Assembly (NCBI GenBank): GCA_947652115.1
Contig: OX393565.1
Location: 20,407,048-20,471,047, forward strand
Origin: Blastomussa wellsi
Lineage: Eukaryota; Cnidaria; Anthozoa; Scleractinia; Plerogyridae
Length of the DNA: 64,000 nt
Direction of reading: 5' to 3'
Positions 36,486 through 48,500 of the stretch are shown piece by piece (within the stretch, counting starts at the first letter, position 1; each line of letters starts with the position of its first letter). Under the pieces are notes generated by a model that saw only the letters and a program-made list of their open reading frames with translations, was not told the DNA's origin and searched no databases. The translations under genes and the position numbers were made by a program.

Positions 36486-36800
36486 AAAAGAAAAAACTTA
36501 CCCCCGCCATATTTTTAGGCTTATGTAAGAATTTTCTTTGGCGCAACTTTGACTTTTGTGGGTCGGTCCCTTTTGTCAAAAAGACTACCCATCTATGTGC
36601 GGGATCACACTCCAAACTATTTAATTTCTCTGTAAATCATCGGTGCCTTATCGGGACACCTTGGTCGTTTCCCTGAACGAATAAGGACATAAGACCGCAC
36701 TAAAAACTGTTTTAGAATCCAGATCATGGCAAACGCGAAAATGGTATTAACTTTTCTTTAAAAGTTGAATGTATGCAGTTCTCTAGTTGCCGCGCGAGTT
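36486..36800. other. left-arm-specific insertion in H4-H2A spacer
   Basis: About 315 bp present here but absent between the matching flanks in the right arm (near 41495-41520). No TIRs or coding frame are evident. It could equally be a deletion from the right arm. Confidence 0.65.
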
Positions 36801-36930
36801 GTGAATCTTTGAATTAATGATCCGCATTTTCTCTGGAAAATGAATTTTCAATTTTTATATCTCCTATGCAGGTGTGGGTCTATTCTTATACAGAGACAAC
36901 TCAATTGATCAGGACTTTCAAATATTTGGT

Positions 36931-36946
36931 GGCTCCTAAAAGAGCC
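36931..36946 (-). terminator. histone 3' stem-loop, left H4
   Basis: Minus strand ggctcttttaggagcc; one stem pair is a G-U wobble. It is identical in the right-arm H4. Confidence 0.95.
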
Positions 36947-36976
36947 GTTTTGTGTTTTGAGCGGATTCGTGTCAGT

Positions 36977-38184
<1,208 letters not shown>

Positions 38185-38211
38185 GCTGATTACATCTCTC
38201 ATAAAACAAAC

Positions 38212-38227
38212 GGCTCCTTTAGGAGCC
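38212..38227 (+). terminator. histone 3' stem-loop, left H3
   Basis: ggctcctttaggagcc followed by accacat, 27 bp past the stop codon. Confidence 0.95.
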
Positions 38228-39233
38228 ACCACATAAATAAAAGCAATGATCAATAACTTTTCATATCTTTTCAAGATAAAATAATCTGAAGAACGCTAAA
38301 AGGCTCAATAATTAGTTAGAAAAACTGACGAGAAGTTAATTATTTCTATCTAATAAGGATCGTTTCAGAAATAAACAACATTCGGCCGGCGTTAAATGTT
38401 TCGCCATTTTTTTTTTCCAATCTTTGACGCGCGCTCGCCTTGATAATGTAAAACGGATCCAAGTTCTTTCCCTTTTTAGTTTATCACTTCTACATTTATG
38501 TAGCTTCGAGGAGAGGGCTGGTATTGCGCACTTTGCACACGGAGTTCTCTTACCAAAAAAACGTTGAATTGGTGCCATATTCTGTTATAGCGCGAGATAT
38601 AACCTGGTTTCAAAAGATTTTTAATTTTAGAGCACGCCGATAATCGTTGTTAGTCTCGTTCTGTTTGGATTGTTCCGGAAAGTATTCCTACACTGAATTC
38701 ACGGCCGATTGATTCTGACATATGCAAATGTGTCGCCAGAGCACAGCAAACACGCTTGCGAAAAACAAAAGCACTAATCATATTAATCTCGCACCGGACA
38801 CTCCAACGCTATTACTACACGTTTTTATCTAAAAGCTTTTGGGCACGAGAATTCTCAGAAAGAAACAGTATCCAATAGTTGACTAAATTAGGTTATTCAC
38901 GATACGGTGTGTATGAGAGGTTTGTTTTATTGCGGGCAAGGTGGCGAGGATGGGAATAAATAGCTAGAGGCCAAGTAGGAGAAATCTCTCTAAAACAAAC
39001 AGCTGAGGTTAATTTTTCACTAACTTTAGGATTTTAGAGTAACCAACAAGACTAATGCAAATTGATAGATAGAAAAAGTTTGGGATAAATGGTCTTCCAT
39101 TCTTTTTCCCTCTTCTCTCTAAAGAAATTGCCGGCATTTTTTGCATTACAGAATGATAGGATTCTATACCTCTTCAGTCTACATCCCCACTTCACAGTAT
39201 ATAAACATTGTTCTCTTACTAAAGTTGAGTGCA

Positions 39234-39284
39234 TCGAAAAAGCCCGCCAAGAAGCATGCAGTCAAGAAAACCGCCAAGAAGTAG
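39234..39284 (+). pseudogene. histone H1 3' remnant
   Basis: This frame reads SKKPAKKHAVKKTAKK and then a stop, the Lys/Ala/Pro-rich tail typical of histone H1. A histone-type stem-loop follows 24 bp later, as in the intact genes. No winged-helix domain or start codon lies upstream. A TATA-like tatataaa lies only about 35 bp before it, as though the promoter and tail were joined by deletion of the rest. The adjacent longer frame at 39089-39343 is a different, meaningless frame. Confidence 0.75.
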
Positions 39285-39307
39285 ATGTCACTTTTCAAAC
39301 ACAGAAC

Positions 39308-39323
39308 GGCTCCTATAGGAGAC
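39308..39323 (+). terminator. degraded histone 3' stem-loop of the H1 remnant
   Basis: ggctcctataggagac: one stem base and the loop differ from the intact copies (ggctcctttaggagcc); the downstream acacca is kept. Confidence 0.75.
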
Positions 39324-40032
39324 ACCACTTATATAAGAGATAATAATCAACAGAGTACACTTTAAACTTTTCTGTAGCCTCCTTCAGTGGGTCTTTCAGC
39401 CATGGCTCAATGTTTTGTAAAACTTTACGCACTTTGTTTTGACATCTCCAAAAGATTTTGCTCTCCCTCCCGCTAAATCTTCCTCTAAAGAAAACTCCTA
39501 GTTATTTTCATTGAATCTTTCACCTGTTTTCCCCACCTTTAACCGTCGGGAATAAAAAAAATACGTCTACTGTATATTTCTTTGAGTTATCGCCCCATCG
39601 TTTTATCCTTTGCATTCAACTATTTCTCCTGCTTGGACTCCATTTAAACGCTTCCTCGTCACCACGCCCTGCCCCCAATACACCGTATCTCACACCGTAT
39701 CGTGAATGACCCAAAGTCAACTATTGGATGCTGTTTCTTTCTGAAAATTCTAGAGTCCAAATCCTTTAGACAAAAACGTGTAGTAACAACGTTCGAGTTC
39801 AGGGGAGGGGGGGGGGGGGGGGGGATTAATAATATGATAAGTACTTTTGTTTTTCGCAAACGTGCTTGATGTACTATGTTGAAACATTTGCATATGTCAA
39901 GCGCCAGAATCAATCGGCCGTGAATTCAGAGCAAAACAGTGCAAGAATACTTTCCGAAACGATCCAAACAGAACGAGGGTTACAACGATTATCGGCGATC
40001 TTTCACTTAACCTTGCTCATAAAACCAGGTCG

Positions 40033-40232
40033 NNNNNNNNNNNNNNNNNNNNNNNNNNNNNNNNNNNNNNNNNNNNNNNNNNNNNNNNNNNNNNNNNNNN
40101 NNNNNNNNNNNNNNNNNNNNNNNNNNNNNNNNNNNNNNNNNNNNNNNNNNNNNNNNNNNNNNNNNNNNNNNNNNNNNNNNNNNNNNNNNNNNNNNNNNNN
40201 NNNNNNNNNNNNNNNNNNNNNNNNNNNNNNNN
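40033..40232. other. assembly gap of 200 N
   Basis: Exactly 200 N, a placeholder length. By collinearity with the left arm (38044-38600) the missing sequence should be about 555 bp and include the last 46 codons and stem-loop of the right-arm H3. Confidence 0.9.
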
Positions 40233-41310
<1,078 letters not shown>

Positions 41311-41340
41311 ACTGACACGAATCCGCGCAAAACACAAAAC

Positions 41341-41356
41341 GGCTCTTTTAGGAGCC
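41341..41356 (+). terminator. histone 3' stem-loop, right H4
   Basis: ggctcttttaggagcc, identical to the left-arm H4 signal including the wobble pair. Confidence 0.95.
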
Positions 41357-42084
41357 ACCAAATATTTGAAAGTCATGATCAATTGAGTTGTCTCTGTATA
41401 AGAATAGACCCACACTTGCATAGTATATATAAAATTCAACGACCATTTACTCACACCATGAAAATTAATTTTCCAGAGAAAATGCGGATCATTAATTAAT
41501 TCTTTGCCCCATGTGCACTGTCGGTGAACTAAAAAATAAAACTTGACCGAATTCAGTTTAAAATGAACGGGCAGATACGCAAAAGGCAGTTACGGTTTTC
41601 ATTTTCCGAAGTAAGCTTGTTGTAAGCTGACGAAACGATCAAAGTTTCAATTTCGGCGCCTTTTTTGCGTAAACTTGTTCCATGTGCACTGTCGCGTGAA
41701 TTATACATTAGCATAATGAAGCAATAACAGTGAACCGAATTTCCATTTGCACTCACGGGCATACGGTCGACACGAGGACTAAATAAACAAATAAAATTCT
41801 GGGTTGCGAAAGGCAGATCGCACGGGCTCAAAAATCTAGGTTGTACGAGAGAGAAAGGCAGTAATTGGGGTGTTGGCTCTTAAGCACTCTTGGATAAGAA
41901 AGAGCTTTTAAATCTTATCGTTTCCAAATACAGTTTTGTGCGAAAAGAATTCAAAAGGATTACGATACTTCAATTCAAAAACCAGTAGTATTTAATTTGG
42001 TAGACTTGGCGCAATTCATATTTCAAGAAAATAAAGTTCACCATGGAATAGTTTTGTTGATCATAACTTTTTTTGACATTTGGT

Positions 42085-42100
42085 GGCTCCTAAAGGAGCC
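42085..42100 (-). terminator. histone 3' stem-loop, right H2A
   Basis: Minus strand ggctcctttaggagcc. Confidence 0.95.
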
Positions 42101-42124
42101 GTTTGTTTGTAAATTGCAGCTTGT

Positions 42125-42505
42125 TTAAGCTTTGGGTTTCTTCTCGCTTTTCTTGGGTAGAAGCACAGCTTGGATGTTGGGAAGTACTCCTCCCTGTGCG
42201 ATGGTGACACCGGCGAGCAGTTTGTTCAACTCCTCGTCATTACGGACAGCCAGCTGAAGGTGACGGGGGATGATTCTTGTCTTCTTGTTGTCACGAGCAG
42301 CGTTGCCTGCCAACTCGAGGATCTCAGCGCTCAAATACTCGAGCACAGCAGCCAAGTACACTGGAGCACCGGCGCCAACACGCTCGCCATAGTTGCCTTT
42401 TCGGAGAAGACGGTGGATACGACCAACCGGGAACTGAAGCCCTGCTCGGGATGAGCGGCTCTTGGACTTGGTACCTTTTGCTTTTCCTTTACCGCGACCA
42501 GACAT
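42125..42505 (-). CDS. H2A: histone H2A
   Basis: 126 residues, identical to the left-arm H2A protein. Only a few synonymous changes separate the genes. Divergent from H2B at 42828; TATTTATA at 42570-42577 reads as a TATA box on the minus strand. Confidence 0.98.
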   Translation of the reverse strand: MSGRGKGKAKGTKSKSRSSRAGLQFPVGRIHRLLRKGNYGERVGAGAPVYLAAVLEYLSAEILELAGNAARDNKKTRIIPRHLQLAVRNDEELNKLLAGVTIAQGGVLPNIQAVLLPKKSEKKPKA

Positions 42506-42827
42506 GATTGATTTGAATTTGCTTTCACAAAACTTGTGGAAGAGTTAGTAAAAATTGCGCAGGGTTCAATATTTATAGATCATTTTTTATGCAAGAAGGA
42601 TCCAAAACCACCAATCAGAACTTTGTTGAAAGATGGCATTTCAAAGGGCTATTGTGAAAAGAAAATGACATGCAAACAACATAAGTTACTATTGAAATAC
42701 ACTGCAAGGCTGACCAATCAGAAGCTGCAGATTTCGATCCGCATGTTAATTGATCTTTCACTCTTTCTAGTATAAATAGACGATGAAACGCGTTGTAAGT
42801 TATTTCAAAGCATTCTGATCATCAGAC
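42506..42827. promoter_or_regulatory. divergent H2A/H2B promoter, right arm
   Basis: 322 bp, the same length as in the left arm, with TATA boxes at 42570-42577 (minus) and 42771-42780 (plus) and CCAAT-type motifs (accaatcagaa). Confidence 0.85.
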
Positions 42828-43199
42828 ATGGCACCCAAAGTAGCAGGAAAGAAAGGCGAGAAGAAAGCCGGCAAGGCAAAGGCCGCGGCTGATGGAAAGA
42901 AGAAGAGAAGGGGAAAGAGAAAGGAAAGCTATGCTATCTACATCTACAAGGTGTTGAAGCAAGTTCACCCTGACACTGGTATCTCCAGTAAAGCCATGGG
43001 CATCATGAATTCGTTCGTCAACGACATCTTCGAGCGCATCGCTACCGAAGCTTCCCGCCTTGCCCACTACAACAAGAAATCAACCATCAGCTCCCGCGAG
43101 ATCCAGACCGCCATCAGGCTGCTTCTGCCCGGTGAACTGGCCAAACACGCGGTCAGTGAAGGAACCAAGGCTGTGACCAAGTACACCAGCAGCAAGTAA
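42828..43199 (+). CDS. H2B: histone H2B
   Basis: 123 residues, identical to the left-arm H2B protein; intron-less. The stem-loop lies 32 bp past the stop codon. Confidence 0.98.
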   Translation: MAPKVAGKKGEKKAGKAKAAADGKKKRRGKRKESYAIYIYKVLKQVHPDTGISSKAMGIMNSFVNDIFERIATEASRLAHYNKKSTISSREIQTAIRLLLPGELAKHAVSEGTKAVTKYTSSK

Positions 43200-43231
43200 A
43201 CTCACTAAGTGGGTTTCCCGCCAAAACAAAC

Positions 43232-43247
43232 GGCTCCTTTAGGAGCC
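43232..43247 (+). terminator. histone 3' stem-loop, right H2B
   Basis: ggctcctttaggagcc followed by accaaatg. Confidence 0.95.
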
Positions 43248-43409
43248 ACCAAATGTTATAAAAGTCAATGATCACTGCAACTTGATATATAATATATTCT
43301 TATACTTAGTGGCTCGAAACTGACACAAAAATCCCAGATTGTCGATAAGAACTTGCGTAGACCTGCCTAGCTGGCGCTTTAATTTACGCAAAACAATGAA
43401 GAGGAGTAA

Positions 43410-43978
43410 CAAACAACACGAAACGACCCTACTCCCCACAGTTTTTCCGTTGCTAACAAAGCATAAGCACTCAGTTTGAAAAGCCGTACTCGTACTCAGT
43501 TTTGTACTTAATGAGAGAAAGCCCCTCTTTTCCTCCTCAACCAGCACTCCAAACAGAATGAATACTTGACAAAAATTTTATTTGCAGGTATAAGAAAAAG
43601 CTTAGAGGGGAGATCACAAGTCTACATACGATGAAGATTTTTGTCTGGAAGCATCAGACACTAGTTATTAAGTCAGTGGTAATAAATCTGGAATGTTTTG
43701 CATCTCATAAAAAAATTGGTATTGCTTCAATGATAATTCCTCACTTGAACCTCTGCCGTTGAAAGAAGTGGATATTGCCTTATAATAATGCTCTCTGGAT
43801 CATACATGGATGCCGAAGAAACAAAAAGATAACTCTTTTCTTGCCTCAAAACTATGCCTTATACAACACTTCAATGGTCTATGAACGGATCTGTATAACT
43901 GGGTTAATACTGGAGTACATAAGTGGCATGCAACATCTGAGTTGTTAAATTTACAATCATGGATGCAGATGAAAATCA
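43410..43978. other. spacer between histone cluster and DPY30
   Basis: It holds the DPY30 3' UTR (minus strand). An AATAAA on the minus strand at 43577-43582, about 400 bp past the stop, is a candidate polyadenylation signal. Confidence 0.6.
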
Positions 43979-46900
43979 CTAGCTCTCTTCATACTGTTCT
44001 TTGTTTTTCAGCAAGTATGTTGCCAGGTATTCAATGGGGTTGGGCGGCCTAAAACAGACAGAAATACAAAAGGGGTGGTTTAAAAAAATTATATCCTAAC
44101 CATGTAATGTGTGGCATGACATTTATTTAAACCAACTGCCTCTACATGCAAAATCACTTTTCTTTCTTGTAAAAGTTGGTTTGAACTACGTACCCCCAAT
44201 ATCTCCACCCCTTTGGAAAATATGTCATTTTTAGCTTTCTTTGATAATGCAGTCTGTGCTTTTTAGCCCCCTCCCCATAGCATTTTCAATGACTTTCACA
44301 ATATGAAAAACCTATTTGCATTTTCCTCGCCATCACTAATAGAGCCAAATTGAATGCTGGATTAATGGCCCATTCCCTCTATGAGACGTGGACATAGAAG
44401 ATCATGGTAGCTGAATGCAGCTTTGCGCATCAAGTATCAAAGATGCCGTGCATGTGATAAGTACAACTACCATGGTTTCCTGAACACAAGTCCCATAGAG
44501 GGATTGAACGCAATCAAATTAGGTTCAGTAATTGAACAAACAGTACTCTCACAAATATTTTGAGCAATTGAATGTAATTGATTGATGTACAATTGTGTTT
44601 ACTACAGGGTTCGTACTCTTTTGAGCCTTTAAAATTTCATGACTTTCCACGACCTTTTCCATGACTTGTTTGAGTTTTCCATGACCTAGATTTGAACATT
44701 TTCTAGGAAATCATCTTTCATTTTGGGTACGTTTTTACAATTTTCTTCACGAAAAATCCTAATTGATTTTGTACTTTTTTAATAAACATGATTTTCCATG
44801 ACTTTCCATGACCCACACTTAAATTCCATGATTTTCCAGGCCTGGAAAATGAAATTCTAAAATTCCAAGACTTTCCAGGTTTTCCATGACTTGTAGGAAC
44901 CCTGTAGTAGTACTTGGGTTTGATTGAGTTTGATTATTTCAGTTGTGTTCAATTAGGATATTTAGAATGAATATTAGTGTTCACATTGAGTTTGATTTAG
45001 TTCAACTGGGTTTGGTTCACAGACAAAAACAGTGATTTGATTTGCAAAGATCTCTGCTATCAGTAAGTTTGGTTTTACCTTTCCTTGGACAGGGTGGAGA
45101 GTCCCTGGAGAAGTATCGGCACAACAGTCTGATCTAGGTATGCCCTTGTTGGTAATGATTGCATCTCTACCCTGGGCTTAGTTGGTTTTTCAGCAGCTTC
45201 TTTTTCTTTTTCTACCATTTTCTGTGAACAAAACAACAACAACAACAACAAAAAAAATCACCTGTTAGTGGTCACAAACAACAACTTTCCCAAGTAATGA
45301 TAAATCTTTATTGACAACCAAAAGCACTCTTTTTAAATGACTAGCATATTTTCCTATTATTGTAACAAGGAAGCCTAATGCTGTGAGCATTGTGGTCTTT
45401 AGGCCAGTTTCTTTGATTTATCAACAGAGAAGCCTTCAATTTCATTTTACGTAAACTACCTGCACATTGTCTGTGAGACCAATTTCAGCATGAGGAGAGG
45501 TTTCTTGTGGAGGAACCTGTGACAAAACAGGCAGGCATTAGCACCCTTTTAGAGAGGCAAAGGGGGAACCATGATTCTCTGCTATGCACCAAATGTTCCA
45601 CATAATTTACCTGTGTCAAGTATACTTTACAGATTCAGGCAAAGATTATTAACAAATTGAATGCCTTTTCCAGGGTTGTCAATAACATTTGAAGTATGCG
45701 GAGATATTTTGAAAGTAGACGGCACTGGGGTCCCTTTTGTTAAGCGTTTTTGTAATGACCGCTTTTTTTTCTCCGCCAAATTGTAGCTGGCGAAAACATT
45801 CCAGTAGCCGGTGATATCGCTGTTCGCCGGTGCTCATTGACAACCCTGCTTTTCTTCCAAAAATTATTTTTGTTTATTTTTCCAGTGCCATGGTCTAACT
45901 CTTGCCCATATCATGTCTCACACAAAACCCTACACTACCTAAAGTTACTCTCTTCTCCATCTGCCATACAAGTGCATGTATCTCTTTCTGTGCCAGTTTC
46001 CACAATTCATCAGATTTTATACCATACAGTAAGGTAGGGAAAGTCTTTTCCGAGCCTAAAGTGGTCCACAAAGCCGGAGCTTATCCTGGTTTCCGCAGCA
46101 TGAAGCAACTAGCAGTATTGATACCCCACCCCAACTCCTGGATGGGATGTTAGTCCATCACAGGGTTACCCCCCACCCCAGCATTATTTTGCCAGTACCC
46201 ATTTATACACCTGGGTGGAGAGAGGTACTGTGAAAGTTAAGTGTCTTGCCCAACAACACAACACAGTGCCACGTCCAAGGCTCAAACTCGGACTGTTTGA
46301 TCCGGAGTCCAGCGCACTAACCACCGCGCCTCCCATACAGTGCAACTGGCAAAAAATACCAGTGACTAAGGCTGTTGTGACTTGACGCTGTTGTACCAGC
46401 AACTCTGGCTTATTTGGTTTGTGTCGATAGTGTCAATTACTCACTGGCAGTTACTCACACTTATTGTGGAAACTATCTTAAATTCAAATGCCAAAAAAAA
46501 CAATGATCCAGCTCCATGTAGAACATGGCCTGAGATTCTCGATGCCTCAAACTGAACCAATCTACAGCACATTAAGGTAACACTCCTTTTGACTAACCTA
46601 AATCTGAATTTTGCGACCCAAAATTAGATTTCCCATAGAAAATAGATTTCCAACCCGTAATTGTGACAATCCATCCTCGAAGGTGAATCGTTCAGACTGG
46701 TATCTGAAACTAGTGTCCGATTTTTGTCCCACCTGAGTGTACTTTGTCCATATTATGGCGTGGTCAGAAAGACCTGTTGATTTCCCAGACCCCTCGTATA
46801 CGCTGCTTGATCTCTTTAGAGATTTTTGCTCCAGCTAACATGATGATGAAGATTAAAAAAATTTGCACTAACTAGATCTGGAAATGCATAGGTTAAAAGG

Positions 46901-48022
46901 AATGCCACCTAAGTTTATCACAGATACATCATCATCATCACAGATGACATGCATCTATGCTGTGCATTTTCTGTACACAGACTGAAGTTTCTGGTCTCCT
47001 GCATGGGTTACCACATCTCCCAGATACAAAGTAAAATAACTGAAGTAAGCGTTTTCACACTTATTTTGGCCAATGTTGGGGAAAACGTTTTTGTTCTTTA
47101 TGTGTTCTTGTGGAACAATCAGCAGAGCTCTATTTTTTCACTGGGTTTTTGGGGTTGAGAAGGGGCACCTTAATGAAAAATTGACAACCTTCCAGCTTCT
47201 GGTTATTTTAGGTTGGCACCTCTGGACATGTATAAAGGACAGCCACAAAACATAAAACAAGTTTAAGGGCAAAATTAGAAGCCATCACCTAAGGTGATCC
47301 AAGGTGCATTTCATGTGAAGCCCATGCCAAAGAACCTCTGTATGTACGTCAGGATTTTAAAGGATTATGTGAAAAAGGCAATCATCCACGTCAAAGATCT
47401 TCGGTGTAACTTGCATGGAATGCAGCCTGGAAGGTGATAGGCTTCTGGCAAAATACATAAGCTGTCAACGAGCAAAGATGGAGTTGCAAATTTGTAGCAT
47501 TTTACTGGAAATAGGATTCAAAAGCACAATTTAAAGAGTGCAGAGTACACAGAATAACTATTTGTAATAACCTTACATTGTACAAAAGTACATGCAAGTC
47601 ATCTCATAATTATCAACGAAAACAATCACTGCATCCATGACAATCACATGATTCTTCACTTTCCTCGGCATATGAAAATACCTCTTTTTGCACAGGAAGG
47701 GGGCAGGAGTTCTAACAGGGAATTTTTTCTTAAAAATTCCTGCTAGGCCTATGGAAATCATGGAAGTGTTGACAGAAGACTATTATGACGACAGAAATTG
47801 GAAAAAATTGGTCTGTGCATCATTGTCGTAAATTTGGCGCACTCGCAAATTGTATCTCACCTCTGGTTGACTGTGGCTGTTTTCCTCTGGGGGAGCCAAC
47901 GAAACTTGTTCATGAGGTGCTGTTTAAAGAAAGAATGTAACTGTATTAGCACAGAAGCGGCCCACAATAGGGAAAAGCCAGGATAATGCGTACAAACCTT
48001 CACTCGAGATTCCGTCCGCCAT
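43979..48022 (-). CDS. DPY30: DPY30 (COMPASS/MLL histone H3K4 methyltransferase subunit), five exons
   Basis: DPY30 dimerises and binds ASH2L in SET1/MLL complexes that methylate H3K4; the same motif docks to other anchoring proteins. Exons on the minus strand: 48022-47998, 47919-47861, 45516-45460, 45221-45079, 44048-43979. All are GT-AG with consistent phases and total 354 nt, or 117 residues (human 99). The Dpy-30 motif is near-perfect: [20 protein letters not shown], then [20 protein letters not shown]. Upstream, [11 protein letters not shown] matches the conserved linker. The N-terminus ([13 protein letters not shown]) is longer and acidic. Divergent from SNX6. Confidence 0.95.
44601..44908. 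repeat. MITE with TIRs, DPY30 intron 4
   Basis: actacagggttcgtac at the left pairs with gtaggaaccctgtagt at the right. The interior carries many tandem-like copies of ccatgacttt (at least six in 300 bp). Confidence 0.75.
45671..45848. repeat. MITE, DPY30 intron 2
   Basis: cagggttgtcaat at the left is inverted at the right as attgacaaccctg; about 178 bp. Confidence 0.75.
46075..46336 (-). mobile_element. tRNA-derived SINE (minus), DPY30 intron 2
   Basis: On the minus strand it opens tgggaggcgcggtggttagt, the same tRNA-like head as at 8115. It continues through gacacttaactttcac and gggtactggcaaaataatg, and ends near ggataagctccg. It is the most complete copy of the family in the window. Confidence 0.75.
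46340..47860. other. 5' part of DPY30 intron 2
   Basis: AT-rich, no exon recognised between the SINE and DPY30 exon 2 (47861-47919). No element with clear termini was identified. Confidence 0.5.
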
Positions 48023-48500
48023 GTTTGCCTCTTGTTACCAAGTAAGGCCTGCAATGGATCTTGGGATACTATTGATCCGCGTGAATGGAGTCAGCGGGGT
48101 AGGGAGGGGATGTTTGATAATTGATAAAAGACATAAAACTTGAGAATTGAGAATTAATTTTTGATGGAAGTTGATTAAAATAGATTTTCAAAGTCACAAA
48201 GAAAAGATCTCTTGTTCCACGGTGCCATACAAATGTCCCTTACGTGTTTTGAAAGTCTATTATTTCACTTTTCTTTCTTAAAATACGTTAAAATTGTCTT
48301 TTGCTAATATTGAAGGGAGAGCTGGTTTTAATCAGTAAACGACCGTAAAAATGCATTCAAATTTTAAATAAGCTGGTACCCAGTGTCCACCGGTTAGGGC
48401 GTCAGAGAGGAGGGCTGAGGCGGGTAAGGAGGGGAAGCTTTTTGTCACTGCATCAGCAGTCACGTGACAAGAGGACTTGGTTTTCAGCACGGTTCCAACC
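48023..48500. promoter_or_regulatory. divergent promoter region, DPY30 / SNX6
   Basis: 478 bp between the two start codons. Both 5' UTRs and both promoters must lie here unless upstream non-coding exons exist. No TATA box is obvious. Confidence 0.6.

Larger units (their letters stand above)
38986..39620. other. unique spacer at the centre of the histone palindrome
   Basis: About 635 bp with no mirror copy, between the two arms. It contains the H1 remnant (39234-39284) and its altered stem-loop, and a TATA-like tatataaa at about 39197-39204. Confidence 0.7.

Noticed and set aside
39089..39343. 84-codon frame over the H1 remnant
   Set aside because: It uses a different frame from the H1-like tail and matches nothing; the meaningful signal is the short SKKPAKK...stop frame.
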